Shown in pieces: positions 44,366-52,060 of a stretch of DNA of 64,000 nucleotides; within the stretch, counting starts at the first letter, position 1, and every line of letters begins with the position of its first letter. The notes under the pieces are model-generated. The model ran no database searches, was not told the origin of the DNA, and saw only the letters and a program-made list of their open reading frames with translations. A program made the translations under genes and the position numbers. The stretch is from an uncultured Sphingomonadaceae bacterium (lineage in GTDB: Bacteria > Pseudomonadota > Alphaproteobacteria > Sphingomonadales > Sphingomonadaceae): positions 22,773 to 86,772 of the forward strand of contig CANMQE010000005.1 in NCBI GenBank assembly GCA_947499975.1, written 5' to 3'.

Positions 44366-45172
44366 ATGGCAGAGTCCACGTCAAAGACCGAAGACAGCGC
44401 CGAGAAGGCCGACACCGCGATCGCGGAAGCTCTCAAGGATGCCGCCGAGGATACCGAGGCGAAATCCGAGATTGCGCAGACCGTTAAGGAAGCCGACCCC
44501 GAGCCGGCTCCGGCAAGGAAGACCGCCGCGAAGAAGCCCGCTTCCAAAAAGGTTGCGCCGAAAAAGGCAGCTCCCAAGCAAGCCGCGAAGAAGAAGCCTG
44601 CTCCGGCAAAGAAGGTGGTGGCCAGCAAGACGCCCGCTCCCAAGCGCGCGAAAAGCGCCGCAAGAAAGAGCATCAAGGCCACCAAGACAGAACCCACAGT
44701 TACCCAGCTCAAGGAAAAGATCATGGCTACCCAGAATTTCGATTACACGTCGCAGCTCAACGAAACGATGACGCAGGCCGTCAGCGAAATGCAGACCCGC
44801 ACGCAGGCCGCTTATGACAAGAGCACCGAAGCAATGTCGGAAATGACCGATTTCGCGAAGGGCAATGTCGAAGCTGTCGTGGAAACCGGCAAGGTTTTCG
44901 CCGAAAGCATGCAGGGCATGGGCCAGACCATGGCTGACGAAGCCAAGACGGCCTATGAAACCGCGACTGCCGATATCAAGGAAATGGCCAGCATCAAGAG
45001 CCCGACCGAGCTCTTCCAGCTGCAGGGCAAGATCATGCGTCGCAACTTCGATGCGATGATCGCTGCCACGTCCAAGAACACGGATGCCGCGATGAAGATG
45101 ACCAATGACGTGATGGCGCCCATGTCTGCCCGCGTTAACGTGGCCGCAGAAAAGATGTCGAAGGTCGCCTGA
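44366..45172 (+). CDS. phaP: Phasin with a histone-like lysine/alanine/proline-rich N-terminal arm
   Basis: A 268-residue granule-coating protein. Residues about 1-45 are acidic, about 46-110 form a strongly basic K/A/P repeat (KKPASKKVAPKKAAPKQAAK and similar), and from residue 120 there is a phasin domain (FDYTSQLNETMTQAVSEMQT ... VFAESMQGMGQ). The ATG at 44366 follows GCGAGGAAAT. An internal in-frame ATG at 44723 (MATQNFDY) has AAGGAAAAG immediately upstream and would give a classical 149-residue phasin. The basic arm resembles the nucleoid-binding tails of PhaF/PhaM but is N-terminal. It follows phaC and has its own promoter. Confidence 0.88.
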   Translation: MAESTSKTEDSAEKADTAIAEALKDAAEDTEAKSEIAQTVKEADPEPAPARKTAAKKPASKKVAPKKAAPKQAAKKKPAPAKKVVASKTPAPKRAKSAARKSIKATKTEPTVTQLKEKIMATQNFDYTSQLNETMTQAVSEMQTRTQAAYDKSTEAMSEMTDFAKGNVEAVVETGKVFAESMQGMGQTMADEAKTAYETATADIKEMASIKSPTELFQLQGKIMRRNFDAMIAATSKNTDAAMKMTNDVMAPMSARVNVAAEKMSKVA

Positions 45173-45190
45173 AGGCTTTCACCAGTTACC

Positions 45191-45257
45191 GGTCGCCCAT
45201 CCTCTCCTCTCCCAGGGCGACCAGTTGAAGGGCCGGGCAGCATTGCTGTCCGGCCCT
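45191..45257 (+). terminator. Two hairpins downstream of the phasin gene
   Basis: GGTCGCCC (45191-45198) pairs with GGGCGACC (45214-45221). Then AGGGCCGGGCAGC (45229-45241) pairs with GCTGTCCGGCCCT (45245-45257) around an ATT loop. Both are GC-rich and stable but lack a T-run, so they may act as a 3' stabiliser or a weak terminator. Confidence 0.45.
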
Positions 45258-45357
45258 AATGCTGTCCGGCTTATACGGCGATCATATGTCCATTCACCGC
45301 ACATTCTTGAAAAGCGCCCTTGCAGCCAGCCCGTTCGATACGATATCCGGCCTCGAA

Positions 45358-45747
45358 ATGAACAAGTCCGATCTCTTCCTGGTTGCCCAGCGCTGGAGCA
45401 TTATCGTCGCCGACGATGATGATGGCGATGGAAAGGGCGAAGGCGATGGCGAGGGCCAGGTCGGCATCGCCACGAAGACCCGTGCCAAGCCGAAGAAGCC
45501 CAGCCAGTACAAGGTGCTGCTGCTGAACGACGACTACACCCCCATGGAATTTGTGGTGATGGTGCTGAAGCGCTTCTTCCGCATGGATCTGGAACAGGCC
45601 ACGCGGGTGATGCTGCACGTCCACCAGCGCGGCGTTGGCGTGTGCGGCATCTTCCCCTACGAGGTCGCCGAAACGAAGGTGAACCAGGTGATGGATTTCG
45701 CGCGGGAGCACCAGCACCCGCTGCAGTGCACCCTGGAAAAAGCCTGA
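45358..45747 (+). CDS. clpS: ATP-dependent Clp protease adaptor ClpS
   Basis: ClpS delivers N-degron substrates to ClpAP. The conserved core is [24 protein letters not shown], with the [10 protein letters not shown] pocket motif, followed by [28 protein letters not shown]. The start is uncertain: ATG at 45358 gives 129 residues with a short acidic lead ([15 protein letters not shown]), normal for the family. The frame is open to 45259 with another ATG at 45286. No clpA is adjacent. Confidence 0.9.
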   Translation: MNKSDLFLVAQRWSIIVADDDDGDGKGEGDGEGQVGIATKTRAKPKKPSQYKVLLLNDDYTPMEFVVMVLKRFFRMDLEQATRVMLHVHQRGVGVCGIFPYEVAETKVNQVMDFAREHQHPLQCTLEKA

Positions 45748-45843
45748 TCCATCCCCGTACATGCCAATCAAGGCATGACCGCGAGCCATTTTCTCGCTAA
45801 GGCGCGCGGGAACTGATCATCTCCCGCAGCGTCAGAACGGCAC

Positions 45844-47109
45844 GTGTCCCGCTTCATTACCGCAACAGACCGCTATATCTTCCGGCTCGTTCTCGTGCCG
45901 ATGATAGGCGTGTTCGTGCTTGCGGCCAGCCTGTTGCTGCTGGAAAAGATGCTGCGACTGTTCGATTTCGTCAGCGTGGAAGGCGGGCCGATCAGCATCG
46001 TTTTCGAGATGCTCGTGAACCTCGTGCCGGAATATGCCGGCCTTGCTATTCCGCTGGGCCTGATGCTCGGCATACTGTTTGCTTTCCGCAAACTGGCCAT
46101 CTCCAGCGAGCTGGATGTGATGCGCGCGGTGGGCTGGTCCTACACGCGGCTCTTGCGTGTTCCTTTCCTCATCACTTTCGCGCTGGTAGCGCTGAATTTC
46201 GCCATCGTCGGCTTTATCCAGCCCCAATCGCGCTTCGCTTACGAGGAAATGGAATTCGAGCTTCGATCGGGCGCACTGGGCGCTTCGATCAAGGTTGGCG
46301 AATTTAATACCATCGAGGACCGCGTCGCGCTGCGTATCGAGGGCAGCGAGGATGACGGCCGCCGCCTGATGGGCGTTTTCGCCCGGATTGCGGACAGCGG
46401 CGGACAGGTCTTGTCCATCTCTGCCCGCGAGGGCCGCTTCCTTGCCAATCGGGAGGACCGCAACACCATCATCCTGCGGCTGGAGGATGGCGTGATCGTG
46501 CATGACGTAACGCAGGGCAGCCCGCGGGTTCTCAGCTTCAGCCAGCATGACCTGCCGATAGACCTGCCCGCCATCGAGGAATTTCGCGATCGCGGGGAGG
46601 ACGAGCGCGAGTATGTCCTGCCCGAACTGCTGGAGATCGGCTGGAGCCCTTCCAGCACGGCGGACGAACGCGTGGCCAGCCAGGCCAATTTCAATTATCG
46701 CATGGTGGAAGTGGTGATGATGCTGATGCTGCCCTTCCTCTCGGTGGCACTCGCCGTGCCGCCCAAGCGCAGCACGTCATCGCTGGGCGTGTTTCTCTCC
46801 ATCGTGATCGTGGTGGCCTATCACAAGATCAATCAGTACGGCTCCGAAGTGGCCGAGATCGGGCGCGTTGATCCGTTCCTGGCGCTGTGGGGCCCGTTCG
46901 CGGTGCTCTTCGCGATGATCGCCTGGATGTATTACCAGGTGGCATTCGTGCCCGGCGGGCAGGCCATCGGCTTCCTTGAAAGCTTCTACGCCAAGATCGC
47001 GCGCCGCCTGAAGAAGCTGGTGGGCCGTGACAAGCTGCGCGGCCTGGTGCCGGAAGAAGATCTTCATAATGAAGACGAGCGGGAGGAGCCCGCACCGCAT
47101 GCTGTTTGA
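45844..47109 (+). CDS. lptF: LPS export ABC transporter permease LptF
   Basis: A 421-residue inner-membrane protein with three helices, a large periplasmic beta-jellyroll (about residues 125-300) and three further helices. RYIFRLVLVPMIGVFVLA, FAFRKLAISSELDVMRAVGWS and LFLSIVIV-like segments (GVFLSIVIVVAYHKINQ) match LptF. With LptG and LptB it moves LPS from the inner membrane to the Lpt bridge. The GTG at 45844 is chosen; it directly starts SRFITATDRYIF. It overlaps lptG by 11 nt. Confidence 0.94.
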   Translation: MSRFITATDRYIFRLVLVPMIGVFVLAASLLLLEKMLRLFDFVSVEGGPISIVFEMLVNLVPEYAGLAIPLGLMLGILFAFRKLAISSELDVMRAVGWSYTRLLRVPFLITFALVALNFAIVGFIQPQSRFAYEEMEFELRSGALGASIKVGEFNTIEDRVALRIEGSEDDGRRLMGVFARIADSGGQVLSISAREGRFLANREDRNTIILRLEDGVIVHDVTQGSPRVLSFSQHDLPIDLPAIEEFRDRGEDEREYVLPELLEIGWSPSSTADERVASQANFNYRMVEVVMMLMLPFLSVALAVPPKRSTSSLGVFLSIVIVVAYHKINQYGSEVAEIGRVDPFLALWGPFAVLFAMIAWMYYQVAFVPGGQAIGFLESFYAKIARRLKKLVGRDKLRGLVPEEDLHNEDEREEPAPHAV

Positions 47110-48196
47110 TTTCTTCCCCTCGCGCACCCTCACCATCTATCTGGCCAAGATGTTTGCCGTGCGCATCGTGGCGGTGCTGGCGATGCTGGTTCTGGTGCTA
47201 CTGATGCTGGATCTGCTGGGCAAGACCGGCGATATCCTCTCGGCCGAAGGCAATACCAATGCGGAGGTATGGCTGTATGCCACCCTGCGTGCGCCCCAAC
47301 TCGTGGCGCGCTTCCTGCCCTACTCGGTGCTGCTGGCAACCATTATCACCCTGGCTGGGCTGAACCAGAATTCCGAAGTGATCTCTATGAAGGCGGCCGG
47401 CATGTCCGCCCACCAGATCCTGGCACCGCTGCTGATGATCGGCGTGCTGGTGGCGGCTGTTTCCTTCGCCTTCAACGAACGGATCGTGACCCGCGCCACC
47501 GCCACCCTGAAGGCATGGGAGAACGTGGAATACGCCGCGATCCCCGAGAACGCGGATACCCGCACGAACGTGTATTTCAACGATGGCAACGACGTGCTGA
47601 TGGGGGCCACCCTGTCGGGCCGCGGCAGCGAGAGTGTGCTGAATGACGTGACCTTCTACGAGCGGGACGATGGCGGCATGATCACGCGCCAGATCACCGC
47701 TGACCGAGCGGTGTTCGCATCTCCGGGCTGGCTGATGGAGGATGCGGCCAGTTTCACCGTCGCCACCGCCAATACCCAGCAGATCGAAAGCCTTGTGGTT
47801 GCCGAGGGCGTAGCGATCGACCAGGTCGAACTGCGGCGCGTCGATCCCGATGCGCAGCCGCTGGCAGAGCTTTCCGACAGCATCGATGCGTTGCAGGGCG
47901 CGAACCGGCGAACGGGAGAGCTGGAGGCTAAGTGGTGGCACAAGATTTCCGGCCCGCTGTCTGCCGTGCTGATGCCCCTGCTGGGAGCGGTCGCTGGCTT
48001 CGGACTTGCGCGATCCGGCCAGTTGTTCACCCGCGCGGTGATCGGCATGGCCCTGGGCTTTGCCTATTTCGTGGTCGACAATGCCGCGCTGGCCATGGGC
48101 AGTTTCGGCGGATACCCGCCGCTGCTGGCGGCATGGGCGCCGTTCTTCCTCTTCCTGCTGGTGGGTGAGACGGTGCTCGTCCGCACCGAGGAATGA
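47099..48196 (+). CDS. lptG: LPS export ABC transporter permease LptG
   Basis: A 365-residue partner of LptF with the same layout. SRTLTIYLAKMFAVRIVAV, LAGLNQNSEVISMKAAGMS (coupling helix) and the C-terminal helices SAVLMPLLGAVAGFGLARSG are diagnostic. The ATG at 47099 lies inside the end of lptF, and the stop overlaps the next gene by ATGA. The upstream open frame to 47027 falls wholly within lptF and is not used. Confidence 0.94.
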   Translation: MLFDFFPSRTLTIYLAKMFAVRIVAVLAMLVLVLLMLDLLGKTGDILSAEGNTNAEVWLYATLRAPQLVARFLPYSVLLATIITLAGLNQNSEVISMKAAGMSAHQILAPLLMIGVLVAAVSFAFNERIVTRATATLKAWENVEYAAIPENADTRTNVYFNDGNDVLMGATLSGRGSESVLNDVTFYERDDGGMITRQITADRAVFASPGWLMEDAASFTVATANTQQIESLVVAEGVAIDQVELRRVDPDAQPLAELSDSIDALQGANRRTGELEAKWWHKISGPLSAVLMPLLGAVAGFGLARSGQLFTRAVIGMALGFAYFVVDNAALAMGSFGGYPPLLAAWAPFFLFLLVGETVLVRTEE

Positions 48197-48732
48197 CCGC
48201 GACCCCGATTACCGTATCCGACTGGTCGCTGAGACTGGCCCGCGAAGACGATGCCGAGGAATTCTCCGAAGTCGAGCGGGACGCGGCGCGCCTGTTTACG
48301 CGGGAGCCATCGCTGAGCGACATTACCATGCCCGCCGTGCGCAATGCGGATGAATACCGCGCCATCATCGCCCAGCGCCAGAGCCTGGCCGCCGTATCGG
48401 ACAACCGCGTGATCGGCTTTGCCGCAAGCCGGCCGGCGGGGCGCGAGTTGCATCTTCACGAATTGAGCGTGGCCTGCGGCTTCCAGCGCCACGGCATCGG
48501 CTCCACCTTGCTGCGCGCGCTTCAGATCGATGCGCGCAATGCGGGCTTCAGGGCAATCACCCTCGACACGTTTCGCGACATCGCCTGGAATGCGCCCTTT
48601 TACGAAAGGCATGGTTTCGAGATTATCGAGAACCTCACCGATCATCCCCGGCTTGCGGCGCGGATGGAGGCAGGCGCTGCCGCCGGGCTACCCCGCGATA
48701 GCCGCTGCGCGATGATTGCCTCGCTCGCCTAG
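48193..48732 (+). CDS. GNAT family N-acetyltransferase
   Basis: A 179-residue protein with the acetyl-CoA binding motif A (LHELSVACGFQRHGIGSTLLRAL, in particular QRHGIGS) and motif B near AFYERHGFEI-like FYERHGFEIIENL. The acceptor substrate is unknown. The start is coupled to lptG (ATGA), which suggests cotranscription, not shared function. Confidence 0.88.
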   Translation: MTATPITVSDWSLRLAREDDAEEFSEVERDAARLFTREPSLSDITMPAVRNADEYRAIIAQRQSLAAVSDNRVIGFAASRPAGRELHLHELSVACGFQRHGIGSTLLRALQIDARNAGFRAITLDTFRDIAWNAPFYERHGFEIIENLTDHPRLAARMEAGAAAGLPRDSRCAMIASLA

Positions 48733-48771
48733 CCGCAGATCAGCGCACGAAACGAACCTGCTTCAGGCCTG

Positions 48772-49863
48772 TTACCTGTCGCGCTGGCCCATGGTGCTGC
48801 GTGCAATGCGGTTCACCAGCGGGATCATGCCGGGATGGCTGGCCTGCGCAAAGGTGGAGGTGTCGCCGAGGCGTTCCGTGATGCGGCGATGGGCCTCGTG
48901 CAGCGAATGATACGGCATGGACGGGATCAGGTGGTGCAGGGCGTGGTAACGCAGGCCCACCGGCGCCCAAATGCCCGCGATGAAGCTGGGCACGTTCACA
49001 CTGTCGAGATATTGCGCGGTGACGGTCATCGCCTCCCCGTCATTCTCCCACAGATGCGCCACCAGCGTGCGCAACTGGTTGAACACGGCAACCGCGGCGG
49101 TGATGGCGAATGCTATCAGCAGCGGACGCCAGCCAAGCCAGAACGGCGTCGTCATCAGGAATACGGCCCATGCGCTGGCGCCAACCTGCTGGAACAGGAA
49201 CCAGCCGCGCTCCTTCGCGTCTGGCGCACGCCGACGGAACGACGGGTTGATGGAAAGCGCGGAGAACCGCTCCCACGAGAAACGGCGAAGGGCAGGGATC
49301 CCCATGCCCAGCGGCGCCAGAATGCCCCAGCGAACGATCAGCGCAATCGGCGCAAGCGCGGCGATCCCCACGAACACCGGCAGGCTCCACGGCTTCATCA
49401 AGGCGAGCGGCATATATTCCGGATCCTCGATCGTGCCGTATTTGGTGCGGGCGTGGTGCAGCGTGTGTACGCCTTCGTACATCAGGCTGGGGGTCAGCAT
49501 GGGAATGCCAACCAGCAGGTTCCAGCCGGTGCGAAAGCCCGGCAGCGCATCGCGGTGCAAATGGCTGATTTCGTGAATAAACAGCAATGCACGGTAAAGC
49601 GCGAATACGGAAACGATGCTCAGGCCAACGGCTGCCCAAGTGCTTTCGACGAGGATCGCGCCCGCCATGGCGGCATAGCCCACCAGCGCCGATCCGATCA
49701 TGTCCGGCCAGTAGATCTCGGGCCGGGCGGTGTTGATGTCGCGCGTCAGTTCGGCCGCCGCGCGCAGCATCGCCTTGTCATCGGGAATTTGCGCGTGAAT
49801 GCGCCGCTGCTGCGGCTGGCTGGCAACTGCCTCGTGCTCGGTCGTGTTGGTCGTCGCGTCCAT
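48772..49863 (-). CDS. Membrane fatty acid desaturase
   Basis: A 363-residue integral membrane di-iron enzyme. The three histidine boxes are HEISHLHRD (HxxxH), HTLHHARTKYG (HxxHH) and HALHHLIPS (HxxHH). Hydrophobic segments lie between boxes as in FADS-like acyl-lipid or acyl-CoA desaturases. It probably introduces a double bond in membrane fatty acids; position and electron donor are unknown. It diverges from the large GNAT-like gene. Confidence 0.88.
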   Translation of the reverse strand: MDATTNTTEHEAVASQPQQRRIHAQIPDDKAMLRAAAELTRDINTARPEIYWPDMIGSALVGYAAMAGAILVESTWAAVGLSIVSVFALYRALLFIHEISHLHRDALPGFRTGWNLLVGIPMLTPSLMYEGVHTLHHARTKYGTIEDPEYMPLALMKPWSLPVFVGIAALAPIALIVRWGILAPLGMGIPALRRFSWERFSALSINPSFRRRAPDAKERGWFLFQQVGASAWAVFLMTTPFWLGWRPLLIAFAITAAVAVFNQLRTLVAHLWENDGEAMTVTAQYLDSVNVPSFIAGIWAPVGLRYHALHHLIPSMPYHSLHEAHRRITERLGDTSTFAQASHPGMIPLVNRIARSTMGQRDR

Positions 49864-49964
49864 AAGGCGGGCTCTATAGTCTAAATTGTCGAAAAGTGCG
49901 ATCCATCGCGCTATGTGCGGGCGCGCTTGACACGCCCTTGATGCAGATCAAGAGCGAACCCGAC

Positions 49965-51140
49965 ATGAACGAAAGGCCCGCTCCATTGCGTGAACAGATA
50001 GATATCGCTCCCGTTTCGGGCAAGGGTGACCTTGATGCGTTCATCGATATAGCCTTTGAACTGAACAAGAATGACCCGAACTGGGTGCCGCCACTGCGCA
50101 TGGAAGTGCGCGAACTGCTGACACCGGGCAAGAACCCCTTTTTCGAACATGCCAAGGTGCAGCTTTTCCTGGCGCGGCGCGCCGGCAAGGTGGTTGGGCG
50201 CATATCCGCCCATTACGACGAACTGGCTCTGGCTCAGCCGCCGGAACAGGGCATGGGGCCGGGAACGGGCAATTGGGGATTGACAGAAGCGGCAGACGAG
50301 GCGGTGATGGCCGCCCTGATCGCACGCGCGGAGGACTGGCTACGCGAACAGGGGATGACCCGCGTCCTCGCGCCGTTCAGCCTTTCGGTGTGGGACGAGC
50401 CGGGCCTGCTGGTGAAAGGCCACGATCACCAGCCGATGATCATGATGGGCCATCACAATGCCGATTACCAAGGTTGGGTGGAAGCGCTGGGCTATACCGT
50501 GGCGAAGCGCCTGCTGACGTACGATCTGCAGATCCATGCCGGTTTCCCCCCGCTGATCGATCGCATCGTGGCATCGGGAGAAAAATCCAGCCGGATCCAC
50601 GTGCGCATGGTCGACACCAAGAATTTCGAGGCGGACGCGGCCATCTGCATGGATATCCTGAACGCCGCCTGGTCCAACAACTGGGGCTATGTTCCGTTTA
50701 CGGAGAAGGAAAAGGTCTACGCCTCCAACAAGCTGAAGCCGCTGACCAAGCAGGGTGCGAACATGATCGCCTTCGTGGATGGTGAACCGGCTGCCTTCAT
50801 GCTCGCCTGGCCGGACATCAACCAGAAGCTGGTCGATTACGATGGCAAGCTGCTTCCGTTCAACTGGCTGAAGCTGCTGTGGTGGCTGCGCAACCCGGAT
50901 TCGCTGAACTGGCGCGTCCCGCTGATGGGGGTGATCCCGAAGTATCAGAACAGTCGCATGGCCAGCCAGCTTGCTTTCATGATGATCGAATATATCCGCC
51001 GCTATTCCGTTGGCCGTTTCGATGCGGAACGCGGGGAAATCGGCTGGATCCTGGAGGATAACCAGGGAATGAAGGCGATTGCCGACGCGATCGGCGCCAA
51101 GGTCAATCGCGAATATCATCTCTACGAAAAGCGACTTTGA
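49965..51140 (+). CDS. Large GNAT-fold protein (YghO-like)
   Basis: A protein of about 391 residues with an N-terminal acyltransferase-like region (KVQLFLARRAGKVVGRISAHYDE) and a C-terminal second GNAT-like half (ANMIAFVDGEPAAFMLAWPD). It resembles the YghO group of putative acyltransferases, some of which sit in sphingolipid or lipid-modification loci; a role in lipid metabolism beside a desaturase is plausible but unproven. The ATG at 49965 is chosen; upstream ATGs at 49941 and 49896 are also in frame. Confidence 0.75.
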   Translation: MNERPAPLREQIDIAPVSGKGDLDAFIDIAFELNKNDPNWVPPLRMEVRELLTPGKNPFFEHAKVQLFLARRAGKVVGRISAHYDELALAQPPEQGMGPGTGNWGLTEAADEAVMAALIARAEDWLREQGMTRVLAPFSLSVWDEPGLLVKGHDHQPMIMMGHHNADYQGWVEALGYTVAKRLLTYDLQIHAGFPPLIDRIVASGEKSSRIHVRMVDTKNFEADAAICMDILNAAWSNNWGYVPFTEKEKVYASNKLKPLTKQGANMIAFVDGEPAAFMLAWPDINQKLVDYDGKLLPFNWLKLLWWLRNPDSLNWRVPLMGVIPKYQNSRMASQLAFMMIEYIRRYSVGRFDAERGEIGWILEDNQGMKAIADAIGAKVNREYHLYEKRL

Positions 51141-51159
51141 CTCCAATCGCGAAGTGCGG

Positions 51160-51185
51160 GGAACCCTAGGCATCGAGATCACGTT
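51160..51185 (+). promoter_or_regulatory. EcfG-type promoter of the receiver-protein gene
   Basis: GGAAC (51160-51164), 17 nt, CGTT (51182-51185) is a full match to the EcfG consensus. It lies 38 nt upstream of the receiver protein start, in the only gap between that gene and the GNAT-like gene. Confidence 0.82.
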
Positions 51186-51222
51186 AGGAGGTAGGCGCAG
51201 CACCCGCGTCTGCCGGAGGCCA

Positions 51223-51681
51223 ATGATCAAGAAATCTCTATCCAGATCCGATTCTGCCAAGCGTGATTCAGCCAAGAAGGTAAAGAAACCTGAATTGGGC
51301 CGAGTTCTGCTGGTGGAGGACGACGCCGTGCTGGCCATGGCCCTGCAGGATGCGCTGATGGATGGCGGCGCGGAAGAGGTCATCGTGTGCCACACGATGA
51401 AGGCCACCGTGGCAGAACTGGAAAAGGAAGAGAAGCTGGACGCCATGATACTGGATGTGCATCTGGCCGATCGCGACGATGGCTGGGCGCTGGCAGAACT
51501 TGTTTCGATGCTAGGGCCAAAGCGTCCATGGATCGCCTTCTCCACCGGCTCGCCAGATGCAATACCCGCTGAAATCGCCGAAATGGGCCCCGTGTTCGAA
51601 AAGCCCTACGATCCCAAGCAACTGGTCGATGTGCTGGCGTCGGGCAGGAAGCGCGGACTGTTCTCCCGCCTGCTCGGCTGA
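51223..51681 (+). CDS. Single-domain response regulator, probable member of the general stress circuit
   Basis: A 152-residue receiver preceded by a basic, serine-rich tail (MIKKSLSRSDSAKRDSAKK). The acidic pair is in LLVEDDAVLAMAL, the phospho-acceptor aspartate in MILDVHLADRDDG, the switch position in AFSTGSPD and the lysine in FEKPYDP. There is no output domain. The ATG follows CGGAGG. The EcfG promoter, and phyR 380 nt downstream, suggest that it modulates phosphorelay to PhyR, like other stress-response receivers in sphingomonads; this is inference. Confidence 0.87.
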   Translation: MIKKSLSRSDSAKRDSAKKVKKPELGRVLLVEDDAVLAMALQDALMDGGAEEVIVCHTMKATVAELEKEEKLDAMILDVHLADRDDGWALAELVSMLGPKRPWIAFSTGSPDAIPAEIAEMGPVFEKPYDPKQLVDVLASGRKRGLFSRLLG

Positions 51682-51782
51682 GCATTCCTTGAACATTGGA
51701 TCGGGAAGGGGCGCCAGCCTGGCGCGGCACCCTTCAATGCCGCGCGCCCTGCGGGCGGAGCAGATCGCAACACGAAACTGGA

Positions 51783-51877
51783 ATAAAAAAAAGGCCTCCG
51801 ATCTGTTTGATCGGAGGCCTTTCGGGATCGTATCACCAGCCGCTTGGACGGGAGGGGGGGGGTCTCGGCGGTGATAT
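51783..51877 (-). ncRNA. Putative stress-response small RNA, GsrN-like, with C-rich loop
   Basis: On the minus strand, a hairpin (TATCACC/GGTGATA at 51876-51870 and 51837-51831, extended by GCCG/CGGC) displays a loop with nine C residues followed by TCCC. It is followed by an intrinsic terminator (51822-51790) with a run of eight T. No ORF lies on this strand. A candidate EcfG-like promoter sits just upstream. Length is about 95 nt. Caulobacter GsrN, an EcfG/SigT-dependent sRNA that uses a C-rich 5' loop to pair with mRNA leaders, has the same layout. The exact 5' end is predicted, not known. Confidence 0.6.
51790..51822 (-). terminator. Intrinsic terminator oriented to the minus strand
   Basis: AAAGGCCTCCGATC (51790-51803) and GATCGGAGGCCTTT (51809-51822) form a perfect 14-bp stem around TGTTT. 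The long A-run on the plus strand (51785-51792) becomes a U-tract only when read on the minus strand. On the plus strand the stem is followed by TTCGGG, a poor tail. No minus-strand protein gene is here to need it, which points to the small RNA. Confidence 0.85.
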
Positions 51878-51883
51878 AGCTTA

Positions 51884-51908
51884 AATGACCGGCCCTGAAT
51901 GGGGTTCC
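51884..51908 (-). promoter_or_regulatory. Near-consensus EcfG promoter for the putative small RNA
   Basis: On the minus strand GGAAC (51908-51904) is followed after 16 nt by CATT (51887-51884). The -35 element is perfect, while the -10 differs from CGTT at one base. The spacing predicts a start at about 51877, exactly at the base of the first hairpin. Confidence 0.5.
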
Positions 51909-52004
51909 CGCCTGCTCGAAAAATTCTGAAAAACTTTCTCCGGCGTTTGCAATAAGCGTCGCCACACCCCATTCGGAATATCACAAGTCTTGTGTACGAC
52001 GGGT

Positions 52005-52029
52005 GGAACCCATGCGCCCTATGCGCGTT
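52005..52029 (+). promoter_or_regulatory. EcfG-type promoter of phyR
   Basis: GGAAC (52005-52009), 16 nt, CGTT (52026-52029) is a full consensus match, ending 31 nt before the phyR ATG. PhyR would thus be part of the regulon that it turns on. Confidence 0.88.
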
Positions 52030-52060
52030 CACCTGAAACGAATTACCGGGAAGGGTCTAT

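Noticed and set aside
45809..45833. GGAAC-N16-CGTC upstream of lptF as a further EcfG promoter
   Set aside because: The last base of the -10 is wrong and lptF is an essential gene expected to have a housekeeping promoter; I treat the match as chance.
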